From the NCBI GenBank assembly GCA_014706295.1, contig JACSVZ010000008.1, forward strand, positions 20,811,659 through 20,875,658: a DNA stretch of 64,000 nt. The letters are read 5' to 3'. Source of the stretch: Lycocorax pyrrhopterus obiensis (lineage: Eukaryota; Chordata; Aves; Passeriformes; Paradisaeidae). Position 1 is the stretch's first letter. Each line of letters begins with the position of its first letter. A program made the position numbers and the translations under genes. The notes under the pieces were generated by a model, which did no database searches, was not told the origin of the DNA, and worked only from the letters and a program-made list of their open reading frames with translations. Below, in pieces: positions 1 to 15,300 of this stretch.

Positions 1-287
1 CCTTACCAGGACTTGAAAATAGTATATTCCAACATGGAAGCTAAGGTTTAATAACTTCATACACAACCAACATACTAATGGTTAATTACACAATAGTACT
101 GGGTTCTGCACAGGCCTTTCAAAAAGAATGTTTTGTCAGTGCACATACTGATGTCATCCAGACGATTCTGAGCAGAGAAGTCTTTATATTCCCCCACAGC
201 ACACACCTGCTGCAAAGTTTTAATATTTTAAGAATTTTCTAAACTTCATTTAAGCAACACATTAAAGCTAAATAACTGGAAACTCAC
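1..287. other. BTAF1 intron 9, 5' part
   Basis: AT-rich intronic sequence between coding exon 9 and the left edge. I see no exon or recognisable repeat in it. Confidence 0.85.
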
Positions 288-377
288 CTCCTCTAAAGAG
301 CTATCTCCCATTTTACCACCACTTTTACCATGAGCTTTAAGTATCTCTCTCAGTCCAGTACCTGCACCATGTCGAAC
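288..377 (-). CDS. BTAF1: BTAF1 coding exon 9
   Basis: 90 nt, phase 0 at both ends, acceptor ...TTCCTAG and donor GAG|GTGAGT. It encodes [20 protein letters not shown] and [10 protein letters not shown]. The next human residues (MIQQHQEW) are not in the window, so the following exon lies left of position 1. Confidence 0.96.
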
Positions 378-3300
378 CTAGGAAAGTGAAATAAAAAGTC
401 AGTTTTAAAATACTAGGGAACACAAGACAAAACTCATGTTTGAAAACTGAAATAATACTACTGTATTCTTAACAGAGATGTTTCAAGAGCTGCAGAATTA
501 GTACTACTTAGACTTGTGGGAATTATTAGATCAAATCACATATTAAAATATTCACCTGTCCAAAGATCAACCTCCTTTTTCCCAAGTATTTGCCAGCTTA
601 TGAACAGAAGCAATTAGGAACTGCTTCTATTTTCTAACATGCAATGATATTTGCAGTAATGCAGCCAACATTCATGTACTTTTACCTCACTATGCTATAT
701 AGCACTAGTTGTCACAGAGAAATTTGAATATATTACTATTTTTGTTAAGTTTATAAATCTAAAGCAAATCAACAATATCGTAATTTCAAACACTTCAGGT
801 TTAATATTTCTCTGTAACTCTTTGTATTTCTTAAGCAGAGCTTGGATCCTGACTGAGTATTCTGGAGTCTGCAAAACAAATGTCTGGGAATCACTATTCT
901 GCATAGCTTACAAACCTGCCTTGCTTGACTGGATTTTAGAAATAAGTGAACAAGTGATATGGGAAAGCAAATTACAGGCACTTACATGTTCTCACCAAAC
1001 ATGAACAGTTGAACACACTAGGAAGAGTTTTGGAAATAACAAAAGACCAGTAGAAAGGTGTGCTACAGACTCACATGTTTCTGGTATTTTTGATACCTAA
1101 CTGGACTAGTAATCGGCTTCTCAAGAAAAGCTCACTCAACAGATACGCAAAGTTGCAAAAGCAGAGTTTTGAACCAGGTTCTCACTGAGAGGCCTTTACA
1201 TAAGTTAGAAAAGAACTAACTCTTTTTTTAAGAACAGTTCATATACATGCCTGTTGCTAGCAGAAAATTGCTGCATTTCATTTCATGGCAGTAACAAGTA
1301 GAACTGAGTACTTGGTAGCTCCTCTCTTCATCAGAATTCCTTTTATGAAATGCAAACATACACATCCCCTATGTATAGCTCAGTGGCTGTTGGCTAAAGC
1401 TATAAGCAAGCCAATAAAAACCAGCAAGAGTCTAGTCTTAAAATCCTAATTGTTCATATACCAACAATTTATTTGGTCCAAGATGGCTGATGAGCTAGAT
1501 TTTACAAGCCAAAAGAAGGAGACTTTGCTAGTTAATGTCTCAGCTTCTGCAAACACAAACCAGCAAGACACAAATGTATAAAGGAAATAGCAGTAGTAGG
1601 ATTAATCCTGCCTGACTTCAGCTGCCTGTAAGCTTGGCAAGCAGTCTGAAGTAGTCACCCAGGCAACCTCTAGACACTGCAAAATGCTGCCAGAGAGCCA
1701 TTTTAAACATACATTTTGAGGCAGGTTAACCTGTTTTTCACCCAGAACACACTGTAAATTATTCTGTATTGATCTACTTCCCTTATTAAGATGTATGTGC
1801 CTTATATCAAATGTACTAAGAAAGCTATGAGAACGTCTACATACCAGAAGACAAGTGGACCTGCCCTTCAACTGCAAACAGCCTGCTTTCAAATACGGTG
1901 AGGCTTTTTAGCTCAGATGCAGTGATGTGCCACACAAATATAATTATTCTTTTTCTGGGACCAAAATAATTGTGCTGGCTGCATATGATCTATCTCTGTG
2001 TTTCCAAGTTTGAAAGCAAGTTGGCTCTGCCCATACTGACATCACCGAGACTGTGCTACAGATACACATAAGGATGTTAGAGGTGCTGTTAATATTTAAC
2101 CTTTCAAAAGATCAACTTAAGAAAATGAAGTTAGTTGAGAAAGTTATTTCTATCTTCTGCGCAAGGAAGTTGTATCATTATCAGCTACTTCATATTTTTA
2201 CCTGAAACTTCTACCAAAGTTTGTGGAAAATTGTATAAGGACTGAATAAAAAGATGAGTAGAACAGTTTTAAATCTTGAAAATAAGTGGTCTAAGCAACC
2301 AAACATATAGCTGTTGTAGTTACTAAACAATTGATTCCCTCCCTTTTCTACTAGCTCAGCTTTAGACAAACATGCCACTGTTGCCAGCAACAGATTCACA
2401 TAATATTCCTCAGTCTTGATGAACCCAAGTTTGTTTTAATTGCTTAATCTTTTTAACCATAGATTGATGTGATTTTATTTTGCTTGAATTTCAATACTCC
2501 CATAATTCTCACTTACATAATGACTGTTTTTCATAGCTTTCCCACTCTCCACAAGTATACATTACACATCTGTTTTCCATTCCCCTTTAAATGAGTCTTA
2601 AAAAACATTTGTTAAAAGCAAATTTGTCTTGGCTGTGTAATCTGTATGCACAATTGATTTAAGTTTTGATATCTAGAAAAATTCTCTTAAGTTCTACACA
2701 TAAAATGTCTGCGTTTCTGTTGAAGCCCTTTTCAAAAAATTTATAGTTTCACCTTAAATACTGCATGTCTTACCTCCCAAGAAGGGTTAAAGAGATCATT
2801 GCACACCTCTTCACAAAAACTTTCCAGAGGCCATTCATTTGCCTAAATCCATAAAAAATTATTAAGTATGAGATTCTTAAAAGAGAAAGGAATCATGAAC
2901 ACTTCTTATATTGTTGTCTTCACATATTTAAATGGCATACAAAAAACTCCAAAAGCTTAAATATTTTTCTTCATTACTGGACAGACCCAAAAAACCAATC
3001 TTCCCCAGCTCAGAAACTTTGCTGATTGGCACTGGATTTCTTAAGAAATTTACAAAGTTTCTGTTAACAGTGTAACCTCTTCTCTATGGGAATTAATTCT
3101 GATGGTCTGGAATTCACCTTTCCTTTACAAACCATCCTAAGGCAGAAAATTAAGCAGTTTCTTATTTTACCCAGTGATCCTTTAAATTTATCAATTTTGC
3201 CTTTAAAGAACATAATAGACAAGCTTCAGTTTGAAAACACACTACATAATGAAATTGGGTCAATGAATCCAGTAATAAACACCACTCTTTTCAAAACACA

Positions 3301-6300
3301 TTACACTTTTTGAAAATCAAAGCATATGCACTATCTCAAAATTTCCTACAAGGAAAATGACATGGCTGTGGAAAGGAATTTTTACTACCATTAGCAAGTT
3401 CACATCACATACACAGAGCAACTGAAAGGCAGCTAGCAACCAACAGCTATTCAGCCTGTAGTTATTAATATTTCAAATTAGTTTTCCAACCATTTTTATG
3501 CAAATAAAAATTTAATTACTGAACTATGTCTGGAAAGCTATTTTTGTAGAATACAGACTTATCTAGATAAGGTCTTCTCAAATAAACTTCTATGCACCAG
3601 TTATATTCTGGTTTAGCATTTCTTAATTTTTAGCTTTTCAGTCTATTGAAACAAATGCAGTTTTTTCCAAGACTAAGGTAATTGTTTTAAATCTTCAACT
3701 ATTAAAGATAGAACTTAATTCTAAATTAAGCCTAATTAAAGCACGGCAAAGATTAAATAAAGATTAAATAAGCATTTAGATCAAATTATTTGTGGCTCGC
3801 TGTAATCCTACCACGTAAGTGTTTAGCACAGTTTTCCAGTTTAATACCCAGGTCTGACACCTGTAGCCACCTACTCGTGTTCATTTGGGTCACAAACTGC
3901 TACCAAAGGATTAAATGTGTTTTCTTCCTCAGTGCTGTAGCACAGTTAGAAGCTCATTTGCTTCATTATGTATAAAAGTAAGCTGGCAATGACATTCTTC
4001 ATTCCTTTTCCCTGAATGCTAAAATGACTAAAGAATTTGGGCGCATGAAGGAATTTTGTTTTAGATTACTCTCCTGAGAAACTGAATGATCATTCCTGCT
4101 AACAGCAGAACAATACATCATACCTCTTCCTGAACATTTTCTACGAATGTTTTTGAGTCTGTGGCAGGCTGGTTGATGACAACATTTGCAACTTTTCTTC
4201 TCTTTTCTTCTGGCTCCCCATCAGTGCTATCATTGCTGAGAAGGAGCAAGTACATGTTTATGAACTGGAAGTATGCTTTAAGGGAAGTAATTAAGTCTAC
4301 AACTGAAGTCTTCAGATACAATGAAGTATGGCAAGAATACAAAACAAAGAGGTTTAACACCGTGGAATGGCCAAGACAGGTAAGTTTACATGTAAAAACA
4401 AAAAATGCAGTGAGAAGACAGCAGAATGCTGTCCCAAATTCGCAATCCATCTCAGATTTTTCCAAGAAACCCAGCAATTCCTAAATAAGATCAGGAATTT
4501 TGTTCACCACTTAGAAACACAGTAGATACAATAATATGCCACTATAAACTACAGTGAAGAACACATCAGAAAATTGTATCCTAAATTTTTAGTTGTTCAT
4601 CTTCTTAAAATCCCTCATTTTAATGCATTATTCTCAAGCCATATTTAATAACAGGGACAAACCACTCATTTCAGCTGTAGCATCCCATTATGTCAAGATG
4701 CCTCTGAAGCTCAGTCCTCAATAGAGCTCTACTGGGAACAAGCATTGCACGCAAGCTTTTCAGCACCAGCACAATTAGCACATAAGAGATTTAAGATGCA
4801 AAGACTTTAGGAAGTTTCTCAGCAGATAAATCAAATCACAATCCCAGCTTAACTGAAATAAAAGGAAACCAGTTCACTATTATACCTCTTCTCATTAGCT
4901 TCCACTGCATCTCTGGATCTTTGCTTTGCAAATAGCTTAGCCATTCTTTTGGCTTTATTCTTTTGTCTACTGCTCATACCAGCTCGAAATTCTGAGTCAA
5001 TTAACTCAGCAGCCTGAAGAGTCTGAAAGAAAAGTCATTCATTGTCAATTCTTCTTACAATGAAAGTCCTGAAAAATTCTCAAACTCACAATGCTCTCAA
5101 CTTCCCCAACCCTCCATTCCAAACATTTCAGCAGTTTGACATCAAATAATACTAACAAGCAACTATGGGATGTAGGAACTCAGGTAGCCAAAGCATACCA
5201 CATTAGATGCCAATCATCTTCTTTAAAATACAAATATTATAACCACAGAAGCTCAAATAAAGCAAACCCACTGTATTATTCCTTGCAGTCAAATAGCCCA
5301 AGGTTTTACCTACAGGTTGTTTGTTTACTAGTAAAACTGAAGAAGGAGAATAGTCCAAATCTTCATCATTGAACAGATCCTCAGTATTCATTCCAATTGC
5401 AGCACCCATATCTAAGCCAAGTTTCTTTTGTAGCAGTTTCCTCTGTCGTGCTATCCTCTCTTTAGGATCAATTTCACCTTTAAAAAAGGTTTTAAAAGAA
5501 GATGTGTCAGATATACAACCAGATATATTACTGAAGACTAGCTCAATGTACATAAGGCCAAAATTTACAGGATTAAATTGTAGATGGCTAAAACAACCTT
5601 CTAAAACAAATCACACTGATACCCAGGAAGACCTTTTCTGCTACTGTAACTACACAAGTACTTAAACTGTGATCAAGCAAGGTTCATTTTGGAAATGAAC
5701 AGATGCCAGCTCAAGAATGTGTGAAGTTTCACCACTAACTACAGAACACCTAGACTTTGGGAGCACCTACATTTACATAAAAAATATAATATCTTAGCAC
5801 CCAAGTAGAACAAACCCTCCAAACCACCCAAAACTTGTAGTTGGTAGGGCTGTCAGACTTCACTCCTTACATGCACAGTACAGAAACCAGTCAGGAGGAG
5901 TTGTTTTTTTGGTATTTTGGTTTGTTGGTGTTGTGGTGGTGGTTTTTTTTTTTTCAATTATCAGCACAAACTTTAAAGCAGATGACCGATATAGGCAGGA
6001 TTTGGGGTGTACACCAAGTTGAGTAGTAACTAGTAGTTAATATCTATACCAGTAAGTTCTTTTAAACTGCATTTAACTGACAAAGCAAATACAAGCAACT
6101 TCCATCCTTTATAAAATATTTTTCCTTTCATAACATCTTAGGAAAAATTGTCAAAGACTAATTCTAAAGATTATTTAAGTTACATTATGTCCATTCACAT
6201 CATCTACTTACTTGAAAAGGGAAGCTGCTATAAAACACAGAAGAGAAAGCAGAATGTACATTTTCCCATGAGTTAAAAAAAGCAGCAACTAAAGCTCTTT

Positions 6301-9300
6301 GTTTCATTTTCTTATTTTTGATACTGTATTTCTTATTTATTTTCATTCTTAAATTTTTTTAGGTGAAATCACATGACACTGGGATAAATAGCAGGCTTCT
6401 ATGAACTAAAGTGTTGGGTTTCATTACATGAGGTAAAACTTGTACACCACTCTACCGATCTAGCTTAAAAGATGGTAAGCAATAAATTAGCAGCCAGCCT
6501 GAAGAAACAGGACACTGCTCAAGTTTCAGCAGCCACAGGTTCTGCTCCTTGCTGAGCTACTGATCTTCTGTGTGCCCTGCACAGAATCCATCACACACAG
6601 GGAACAAAGAATGAGGGCTACACAGTCAGATTCCTATCCATAGCATCACTTAATTTGGTGCAGAAACTGGTAGACGGCCTGGAATTAAGAGCAGGGAAGT
6701 ACAGTAACAGCAAAAAAATACCTTAGATTAAAATAATTCAGTGCCATTACACTGATAAACCAACTCTCAGCTAAAAAATTACAGAAAAATATTAGACAAG
6801 TCACTTGAAACAAAAACTTCCAACTTTGGCAGTCTTAGCACAGTATTTTTCATGCAATCTTTCTGTATTTGAAACCTTCAAGCTTTTAAATAAGCCACAT
6901 CCTACTTTTGTATGTGGGAACACTGTTTAAGTGAAGAACAAGTGGTGATAGTGCCTGCCCCTCTTAAGTAAGTCTAAGTTGATACTGCTTTTTCAGGTTT
7001 TCAGCCCTTTTTCCCCACTGTACATACAGTAATTCTGTTAAGGCAAAACCACAAAGAAACAATACACCCCCCCCCCAGAAAATTGTGTAACTTGAGAAAA
7101 AGTAAAAAACACTTATGTCGGGGAATATTTTCTGTCATTATTTCCTAGCATTCTGAGAATCCATGGATGGTTAGACTCATAATACTGCCACAACAAACTT
7201 TTTCAAATCAGTAAGTTTTCTTGTCTGCAAGTAAAATATAAATACCTGATTTATCATCTTGGACTTCAAATTCTGCACCAGCAGATCCAAGAAGAGACGC
7301 ACCATGTTTTAACAACCGACATATATCAAATCTGTCAAAACGCAACCGATCTGTTGAAGGCGAATCTTCATTAGGACTTTCTGAGCCTGGTTCTAGATAG
7401 GAAATAAAAATAATATTAAGGACAATGTGATGAAACTTTTTTGTTCAAAATTCTGTCAGAAGATTAAGGAAAAGCAAGAAATAATTTCTCTCCTCCAAAG
7501 AATCATCAGACATACAGCATTTTGATTCATGAAATATAAAGGCTCCATTTTCAGACTGAAATAGGTCACTAAATGTACCTGAGTAGAAAAAAAAAATTTA
7601 ATGTTCTTCCCTTGATAAATTTAGCTTTTTAAAATCTTGGACACTGACCTACCACTAGGCCTTCTCTGTACACATCTGGCCAGCTTACAGTTTTGAACTG
7701 CATATGGCTCACAAATAGTATCACAAGTAGCACACCAACACTACTGTGTATCCCTACCAGCCAAGCATCCGAAGTAGAGGAGCTGGAGAGTGGTCTAAAC
7801 AGGTATGGGAGAAAGTCAGCTACCAAGGGCTGCTGAAGCCTGGCTGTGAGCTCTTCTCAAACAGTACTTTTTTCTCAAACACACAATTATCTTTTCAATT
7901 TCATTAATAATCTGGTAGACAGATGTACAAGAACTGGACAATGCATTTAAAAGAGGTGCTGTACTCTAACAGGTTGCCCAATTTCCATGTACAAAAGGCA
8001 TGCTATAAGTAATCCTCGGAACTAGACAAGTGAAATGAACTTCTGCCCTTGGTAAGACAGAGTATACAATAGTAGAGTCCCCATCTGTGGTAGAGGGGGT
8101 TGGAGCTAGATGATCTTTAAGGTTCCTTCCAATTAAAACTACTCTATGATTCTATAACAAAATTATTAAGTATTTAATTTTACTGAATTCCCTGATGTGC
8201 TCTGGAAAAAAAACCACCTCTCAATAACCGATTATCAATGTCCTTAAAATGCTGCAGCAAGTGGATAGAGGGCATCCAGTGAACATAATACATTTAAAAG
8301 CTTTTGGCAAGGATTCATACAAAAAATAAATCAAAAGAACCAGGTTAGCACACAACTGGGGAGAACATCCTTTTACAAACTGAAAGATATAAGTTAGCTC
8401 TGGAGTCCTTTGGGGATCAGTGTTGGCACCAATTCTCTTAATCAATGGAAAAGATATTCACTAATGCACTCTTCTCCGAGCATGCAGGTAACACTAAGCG
8501 CTTTTGGGTAGCCTGAAGTCACAATGGCACTAAGGAATCCAAGGAGGACTCTCAAAACAGACTAATGGGAAAAGAAGCATATAAAGTGTAAAATGAATAA
8601 CCTAAACCATGCCTACACAACACTGCATTCAAAACTGGCAGTTAACATTCAATAAAAATCTTGAAGGCATTTTTGACAGTTTTCTGTGTTCATCTGTTTA
8701 TTGAGCAGCGAAAGCCAGAGCAGACCGCAAAGTATCACCAGGAAGGACACTGATGACAGGACAAAGCACATCATTTTGTCACTATGTGTAAGTATCAGTA
8801 CTCTAGAGATGTAGGTAAGCTGTGTGGAGTTCTGTGAATCTCAAGGACATAAGTAAGAGAAAGCACAGAGAAAGACAAAGTTATTTAAAAGACAAAGCAG
8901 CTGTCTTGTGAGGAAAGACTGAAGAGACTGCAACTCTTCAATATGAAGAGAAGTTGTTGGAGGAGAGCAAGTATGATGGTTTACAAAAATAAAGACAATG
9001 GACAAAGAAAATGCAGAACTTGCTCGTCAAATTCAAAACCAACACAACTGGGAGGCACTAAGTGAAACAAATATGAGATCATCTCAAACAGATGTAAGTT
9101 TCATTGTTGCCGCTTTAGGCAGTGTATATGTGTCTGTTTTTAAACAAGTCACTGAATTTCTGGAACCTGTGCCACAAAGCTGTGAACGTAGACAGTACCA
9201 ATGGGTTTGGACAAAATCACTTAGTCCATAACTCAACCATTAAGGAAACTAACATCCCTAACATGATGATTTCAGATGCAAAGAAACAGAACAGACTTTG

Positions 9301-12300
9301 GCAAGCTGCCATTTCACCTTCCTCAGAAAGGTGCTCCGATTAAGGGAACAGTGAAGAAAAGAGCTTCTGCAAACTATCATGACAAAGTTGATTGACTAAT
9401 TTTTTTACTATTTTACTAGTTACTCCTTTTATTTATAAAAGTTTTATGAGGGTACAAAGCACAAGCACAGGAATTCTGGAAGAAACAAAGGCCAGGTACC
9501 ACTGAGCAGGAACATCTAAAGCCAAAGAGGTTTACTTACAGTCCTACTTCACAGAATCACAGAATAGTCTGAGTTGGAAGGGACCCAGAAGGATCATCAA
9601 GTGGCAGCTCTTAAGTGAGTGGCCCACACAGGGACTGAACCCATGATGTTGACGTTATTAGCACTCTGCTCCAAACAACTTACATGCAAATAAAAGTCTA
9701 TGCTCATAAAAAACCAGAATGACACAGCTGCCTTGAAAAGTCTCGTATCACAGACAATTTGCAGAAGATAAACAATGAGTTATACACAATTAATTTAAGG
9801 AGCACCTTGTTTTGATCTTGGAGTTGGATTCCACTCAGGTACATTTTTCACTATTGCTTCGACAGCCTGGCCAGCTGCAATACGAGTATCCCAATTCGTA
9901 CTTCTTAAGTACACTAACACCTTTAAGGAGAGATTAATAGGTAAATAAGTATTTCCTTAAAACGTACTTCCAAAAAAGTCCATTAGCTGTTATGCTCTAT
10001 TAAAACACAGTTACTTTAGTCTTTGGATTAATACAACATTCAAAACAAAAAAAAAAAACAAAGGACAAGAAAAACCAAGAAATGCCAGCAGCCTTCTCTA
10101 TATTGCTCACTGCTCAGCAGAACACTTTCCAGAGCCAGACTTTAAGACTTTATAAGATATATTTAGTCCAGTCAGTTAAACTGAAGCTTGGTTTCCTCCA
10201 GGTACTGAACAAGGCTTGAGACATATTTTTATTTTTTTGCTTGGTTGGTTGGTTTTTGGTTGCTGGCTTTTTTTCTAAAAGTGTTCAAAATTGATTAACA
10301 GACCTTGAAACCCTGAAGTCATTTAACCCAAGAAGAGATACAACATGGGTCACTTGAAGCAATATATGCTCTTCTAAACTAATTTATCACTATGTCACAC
10401 ATTTGGAAAAACTATTTCTTTCTCTGAAAGAAGTTTGATATCCATGATTCCTCGGCCACTCCATTGATAGCATCAATTACCATGAGAGCATCTGTTCAAT
10501 AAGAACAGAACTGAGGTCACTGAGCCATCTCCACCTGTCAGATACAGACTATTTTTGGTGGTTTTACTAGACTTGGCCAGATTGAAGCCTCAAACTAATG
10601 GAAAACTCTTTCCACTTTCCAGCCCTTTTAAAGACGTGCAACCTCCAATATTTTTAATGCTTTATCACACAAGTAATAATCTTTAAAGGCAAGAGCAGAA
10701 ATCTTTATAAGGAAGTAGAGCTTCTCTTTATAGAAGATCTGAACTTACAGCAAATGCTGAATATCAATACTGAATGCAAAGTGAAACTTCACTTATGTAA
10801 CCATTTCAGAAGCTGACAGAACAGCACCTTTAACAGAAGCAGCCCCTAATTTTCTTCAGTCTCCTACGATGAACACAAGACTACTACGCTTTTTCTCCTT
10901 CCCACAGAAGCACACCCCCCCTTCAAACTAGTTTTATTCTCACCATTAAAGTACTAGGGAAAATCAAATATGCTTACTTTAGATAAGAGATTATTCAGTT
11001 CATGAGGATGCAGTTTCACTACTTCCCCAAGTTGCTGTGCAGCTGCTTTTCTTGTTACTGGTGTTGTACCGGTGTCCAGTAAAATGAAGAGACGATCAAG
11101 CCTAAATGTGATTGACAAAAACCAAAAATTATGCTATTCATAGTTCAGTTGCCCATTTCTATTAATATTCCCCCACATTTTTCAGTTTATATAACTCAAA
11201 CAGAAGAGATGTCTGCCTGAAGACTCTCTGGCAGGGTGAATAATGTACTATTTTTCTAATAGTAAGCGTAGTTGTTCTAAAAGCACATTTAATTTGGTAA
11301 CAAAAAAAAGAGTAATTGTAAGAAATGTTAGTTAAAAAAATCTACAGTTATAAGAAAAAAAATTAGTTGTTCCTGTCTTTGTTCTGTGATAGAACATTTT
11401 CAATCCTGAAACATAAATATGTTGTAAGTGATCATCAAATTCTATTTGATAGAAAAAGCAGAGGGCTCAGCTGCTCCTATTGTGCATTATCACTTCTATT
11501 GACATCATAGCCTGTTATCTATACACCTAACTCTGCTTCTCCAGGATGACAAATTTTTACTTTTCACATCTTTTCCCCCCAGTTACCTGGAATATATAAA
11601 ACCAAACATCTTGTTGTATTTACAGCTTGGAAATCATCTGATACTTCTGCCCTTCCCACAAAACACAGGGATTTAACCAGCAGATCTGTTTCCACAGTAA
11701 CTCTGTATTTAGTGAAAGACTCCAACCATCTATTTGTAGAACAGTTCATTTATTTGTTGTTTAGAGTTACTGAATGAGAAATAAAGTCTGTCTTTACATA
11801 TATTTTTACGATAACTATCTAGATACTCAAATCTATGACTGAAGTTACAAGTGTTCATTATTCCCTCCACTATCAAAGGGTTGATTAGAGCTCTCTAATG
11901 AGTGCCAAGTTTATCCATTAGTTATTGGGCAGTATGAGGTTATTACTGAATATGAATCTAGAACCTGTCCACACAGTGCAATCAAAATTGCCCCTTCCAG
12001 CCTTATCATAAAAATACTCCTCCAAAAACTGCAACAATACAAAACCAGACCTTAAACAGCAGTGAAGCTCACCTAGACCAGCCTGGCAAAATAAAGATAT
12101 AGGTATCCTGAATAGCCTATCTTAACAAATACACATCCTTGATTTGGGCACACAGAGGAAAGGACAAATGCCTTACCCCTGTTAGTCTGTTGCTACTAAT
12201 TACATTTCATGCAAATTGCCTTTGACATTAGCTCAAATAATTTAAAAAGAAAAGAAAAGGCCACCAAAATCTCTTTCCAGCATCACTGGATTTTGTATTT

Positions 12301-15300
12301 TCTTTGGCATGCTTAAATTGCACTTAATCCTGAGTATATCTTACAACATGTCACAACACAATAGAAACTGCAGTGCAGGGCCAAGGCAATCCCAAAACCC
12401 AAACACTCTCATAACTGGAGGTGTTAGATTAAAAAAATTCTAGCTCAAAGTATTTGAAATAATTTCAATTTTTTAGACAAAATTCTGATATTTGCCATCT
12501 TAGAAATAATTCTCTTCCTACTACTAAAATAGGTGAGCTTATTTCAATTTCTGTAGATAAAACTAGAGTTTCAACTGCTATGATTTACTAGTAAGTAAGT
12601 TGTTTTAAAGTCACAAAAATTAAACCCCAGATGTATCTAATCCAGCAGTTTTGTGTGATTAGACAGTCAAGAAGAAAAAAGCTTTACAGATCCAACTCTT
12701 CCAAATCACTGATAGTGGACTAGTCATGAGAAACATACTAGGTACCTCATTAGTTGCCAGTTTTTTTTCTTTAGTGCTTTTGACAGTAATAACCCAACCT
12801 GATTTGCAGCAGTCAGTATTATTCAATACAAAACATGGTAGCTTTCAGAAGAAGCACTGTTTGCTCCAGCTTGCTTGTTCTCACCCCTTTCATTCTTCAT
12901 CTCTCTGTGAAACTTCAGTGTTCCATAGTCAAGTTTGCCATCTAGTACCACACACTCCTTTAACTATCAAATCATCTTTTTTCATCTCAAAGTCAAGCAC
13001 AATATGCAACTTTGACCACTTCCTCAGCTAGAACTCTTCATGTGTCAAAACAGGAGGAAACCACTAAGTCAGCCTCCCCTCAAAAACTCAACCTGAATTC
13101 CAGACTTAGTTACAACACTACATCTTCACTCCTAAAACCCACAACTTTTTGAAGCTGTGTTAGCTACAAAATACAGTTTGTTTTTTGTTTGGGGTTTTTT
13201 TTAACCTACAGTATGCTTGGTTTGTAATTTATTATTTTAAATTGTAATATGCTTAACTTACACAGAAATGCAAACCAAACAACAAAAAAAACCTTTCAGT
13301 TGTCTGACATCACTACAGGAAGGTTTCAGCTTTCAACTCCACCAAAATACATGGAAACAGGATTAGCAAATACAGCCAACAACATATGACTAACAGTAGT
13401 CCTGGTCACACTAATCATTATCTTTTCCTCCCGCAGGAGGATGTAAAATTCCCAAACTGGTAGTATTTTGGAGTTACTACGATTTTCAAGTTAAGTGTTG
13501 GTGTTGCTGCAGCAGAGCCTGAATTCTATATGAGCTGGAAGGGTAGCACCGAAAAAGCTGTCTGTGATCAGCAGTGCTAGCTGGTTTTTTGTAAACTAAA
13601 GCTTTCAGTCGGAGTTTCACTGAGAATAAGAAAAACCCACTAAAAATTCTAAACAAATTAGTTTTGAGTACCTGCAGTTTGAAAAGAAGTTTCCTAAGTT
13701 CTGACAAGGTTTTCATTCTCAGAACAAACTAACAGTCTCTAAACAAGTTATTAAAGCCGAAGAGAACTAAGTTTTCTAGTGGCATGTGGTTCTCTGCTCC
13801 TCATGCCAGACAGTGATGTAAGCAGGGCACCACGTGCCTCACATCATTCCCAGAAGTGTGAAGCAGTGTGGTAGAGTGAAATGCTCTACAACGCAGATAA
13901 AATTTTAAATTAGTTTATGAAATACTTCAACTCTGTCCAAAAAAATTGTTGTAAGCCTATAGAAGACAGAAGCAAACAACAGAAACACAAGGAATATTCC
14001 AGGGAAGAAAAAGATTAAAAAAAAAAGCAGATTTATAAATTATTATAAAAAATTATAAATTAGTATGAAAATTTAAATGCCAATGCACACTAAAAACTAA
14101 ATATATCCCTAAAACTACTTCTTCTGCACTTAACTGCTGCAAGCAGACCTTAAAAATACAAAGTTCTTCACTTTTAACTCATAAACAATGAGTTTAGATC
14201 CTTCTGTTGTCTTCCAATCCCGTGTCAACTACATCTCATCAACAGGACAGCAACCAAACACGACCCTGATGTGAACTTATGCCATATGAGCTCAGTAAAA
14301 AGCACTACCTTGTTCAAAGAGGTAAATAATTTCTTCCTCTCACTTTAGAAATTCGAGATTTTTCTAGTCCCTGTTGAAGTGTATCAGCAAGACACAACTG
14401 GGAGCAACAATTCAAAGTTCTTATGATCAGCACTCCAGTCAAATTAACTATTTTTTCTTCTAAGAAACACCTTTTACACTGACAGAGTCCATTAGAAATG
14501 TTTCTGACACAGACATCAGTGCAGGTGCTTAAGAACAGGAATCCAGTAGCATTTGAGATGCTTCACCTACAGAACATCACAACTAAGTGGCGGCACTCTC
14601 CAGGTACCACAGTGATTCCATCTTCTGGTCACCAGCTTTGCACGTTCAGCATTAAACCAACCAAGTTAGACATGACCCTCACCCAGGCACAGGAGGCAAA
14701 TGCTGCAACAAATGACCTGTTCTGTTCTTCATGCTGATCACAGTTCTTTGCTGCTGCCCCCAAACAGAGGGCTGATCTCCATTTGAAGGGACAGTTGTCA
14801 TACTATTTAAAGCGAACCTTATGGCACTCCTGTGGAAACGGAATGATGTGGATTTGAAAGCCCTTGGGCTCCAGAGGCATTAGAAAGCTAGTAGCTGGTT
14901 AATTAATGTCAAGATACGGGTGTTAGCAACAGTATTTTCAAAATGTTTGCAAAAGAATGCATGTGCAGCTGAATTGCATAAAGATCCCAGCTGTCCCAGT
15001 GTAAGTGTTCTGACTGGACTGGGTCCCCAAAGGGCTTCAGATGATGAAACTTCCAAGTTGTTGCTTTTAATGAGTGGATGCTTAAAAGGGACAGTGAATT
15101 GATCACTGCTGCCCATGAAATGATCTGTTTGGACTTTACATCTCTGTGCACCGGCATGTTAAACTGTCCAGAGAGCAATCTCTAATAGTAAAGGCCATCG
15201 GGTACGAACACCTTGTAACAACCTGAGCATATCCTCCAACCCATTAAAATTGTGTAACTGTACAAAAAATCCTTAGTGGCATAGTCCCTGGAACAGTAAT

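Larger units (their letters stand above)
378..10977. other. BTAF1 introns 2 to 8
   Basis: The introns between coding exons 2 and 9 are AT-rich and unremarkable, except that intron 3 (7,393-9,805) carries three CR1-derived pieces, listed separately. Short open frames in these introns have no splice support or recognisable similarity. Confidence 0.8.

Noticed and set aside
14880..15178. Overlapping ORFs on both strands in BTAF1 intron 1
   Set aside because: No splice support or known similarity. Conservation could be tested but cannot be seen from one sequence.
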